A DNA stretch of 64,000 nucleotides, from the NCBI RefSeq assembly GCF_029255545.1, contig NZ_JANLJJ010000015.1, positions 23,424 through 87,423 on the forward strand, written 5' to 3'. Below, piece after piece: positions 62,961 through 64,000 of the stretch (within the stretch, counting starts at the first letter, position 1; the number at the start of each line of letters is the position of its first letter). Made by a program: the position numbers and the translations under genes. Origin of the DNA: Ferrovibrio sp. Its GTDB lineage: Bacteria > Pseudomonadota > Alphaproteobacteria > Ferrovibrionales > Ferrovibrionaceae. The notes beneath the pieces were generated by a model that was given only the letters and a program-made list of their open reading frames with translations, ran no database searches and was not told the DNA's origin.

Positions 62961-64000
62961 TTATTCGCTGGCCAGGATGGTGTTGCGCAGGATCGGATAG
63001 ATCTGGTTGTTCCAGCGTTTGCCGCTGAACACGCCGTAATGGCCCACGCCGGCCTGCATATGGTGGCGCTTGCGATAGGGCCGCAGGCCCGTGCACAAAT
63101 CATGCGCCGCCATGGTCTGGCCGATGGCGCAGATGTCGTCGCGCTCGCCCTCCACGGTGAGCAAAGCCGTGCGCTTGATCAGGCCGGGATTGACGGGCTT
63201 GCCGCGATACAGGAGCTCACCCTTGGCCAGCCGGTGCTCCTGGAACACCCATTGCACGGTCTCGAGATAGAATTCCGCCGTCAGGTCGAGCACGGCGAAA
63301 TATTCGTCGTAGAAGTCCTTGGTCTTGCCGGCCTGCTCCAGGTCGCCGGTCCACAGATGCTGGAACAGGTCGACATGGGCCTTCACATGGCGGTCCATGT
63401 TCATGCTCATGAAAGCCGTGAGCTGCACGAAGCCGGGATAGACGCGGCGGCCGGCGCCGGGCAGGCCCGGCGGCACGGTGGAGATCAGCTTGCGCTCGAA
63501 CCAGTCGATGGCATTCTCCATCGCCAGGTCGTTCACCTTGGTCGGGTTGATGCGGGTGTCGATCGGGCCGGCCATCAGGGTCATCGAGCGCGGCTGCGCC
63601 TTGTGGCCCTGCTCCGCCATCACCGCCACGGCCACCAGCGCCTGCACGCAGGGCTGGCACACCGCCACGATATGGCCGCCGGGGCCGATCGCGTTCAGGA
63701 ATTCGATCAGGTGATCGACATAGTCCTCGAAGCCAAACCGCCCGGCGTCGAGCGGCACGTCGCGCGCGTTATGCCAGTCGGTGATATAGACATCATGGTC
63801 GGGCAAAAGCGTCGCCACCGTGTCGCGCAGAAGCGTGGCGAAATGGCCCGACAACGGCGCCACGACGAGGACGCGCGGCTGCTCGGTGGCGATGTCCTTC
63901 CGGAACCGCAGCAGGGTGCCGAACGGCGTGACATGGGCCGGCTCCTCGGTCACCGCCACCTCGGCATTGCCCACCTTCACGCTGGTGATGCCATAGGGCG
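62961..64000 (-). CDS. phaZ: Intracellular PHB depolymerase (5' end outside window)
   Basis: Partial gene: at least 346 codons are present and the frame is open to the window edge, where PYGITS precedes the first internal GTG. The nucleophile motif is VCQPC, with Cys in place of Ser, as in intracellular PHB depolymerases such as PhaZ of Ralstonia. The C-terminal PHB_depo_C domain is complete (ALLTVEGERDDICAIGQT with Asp, and AGVGHYGVFSG with His). It mobilises stored polyhydroxybutyrate. Confidence 0.93.
   Translation of the reverse strand, partial: PYGITSVKVGNAEVAVTEEPAHVTPFGTLLRFRKDIATEQPRVLVVAPLSGHFATLLRDTVATLLPDHDVYITDWHNARDVPLDAGRFGFEDYVDHLIEFLNAIGPGGHIVAVCQPCVQALVAVAVMAEQGHKAQPRSMTLMAGPIDTRINPTKVNDLAMENAIDWFERKLISTVPPGLPGAGRRVYPGFVQLTAFMSMNMDRHVKAHVDLFQHLWTGDLEQAGKTKDFYDEYFAVLDLTAEFYLETVQWVFQEHRLAKGELLYRGKPVNPGLIKRTALLTVEGERDDICAIGQTMAAHDLCTGLRPYRKRHHMQAGVGHYGVFSGKRWNNQIYPILRNTILASE

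Overview
The window is a GC-rich stretch of an alphaproteobacterial chromosome. Its core genes (folD, yggT/yggU, a TRAP uptake operon, an intracellular PHB depolymerase with the VCQPC box) and very high GC at third codon positions suggest a Rhodospirillales-like host. That placement is an inference from gene content only.

Layout. Left chromosomal arm, 1-20108: the start of an ECF41/SigJ-like sigma factor gene and its membrane/AhpD-like partner; an iron-uptake operon (TonB-dependent receptor, PKHD hydroxylase, PepSY protein) behind a Fur-like box; a divergent MacAB-NodT tripartite exporter; an SMR transporter; two paralogous alpha/beta hydrolases on either side of a PaaI thioesterase and an amidohydrolase-like gene; dctPQM with a LysR regulator; folD, yggU, yggT; and tRNA-Ala(CGC).

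Islands, 20109-56396. The 3' part of the tRNA recurs at 56349-56396 (48 nt identical) and at 38907-38936 (30 nt identical). A tyrosine integrase follows the first and the middle copy, so two integrative elements appear to sit in tandem in one tRNA gene. Element 1 (about 19 kb) carries an M48 lipoprotease with an XRE regulator, a TetR-controlled DevBCA-like exporter, a serine recombinase, ParDE, a SIR2/RecG-like/APAZ protein paired with a short Argonaute, and a Fic protein. Element 2 (about 17 kb) carries a Cus-type copper efflux operon, a serine recombinase, a HEPN-zinc ribbon protein, a second and canonical SIR2-APAZ/short Argonaute (SPARSA) pair, and a putative HUH replication initiator.

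Right chromosomal arm, 56397-64000: an HXXEE membrane protein, a PAS-domain protein, a complete type I restriction-modification operon (hsdM-hsdS-hsdR) preceded by an array of eight 10-nt repeats, and a truncated phaZ.

The most interesting content is the defence cargo. Two different SIR2-APAZ/short-Argonaute systems lie in neighbouring islands. The one at 33402-37437 has a RecG-type GHKL ATPase-like region inserted between SIR2 and APAZ. Beside the second pair is a HEPN-motif protein with many CxxC knuckles. A type I RM system lies just outside attR, so the locus looks like a defence hotspot built by successive integrations at one tRNA.
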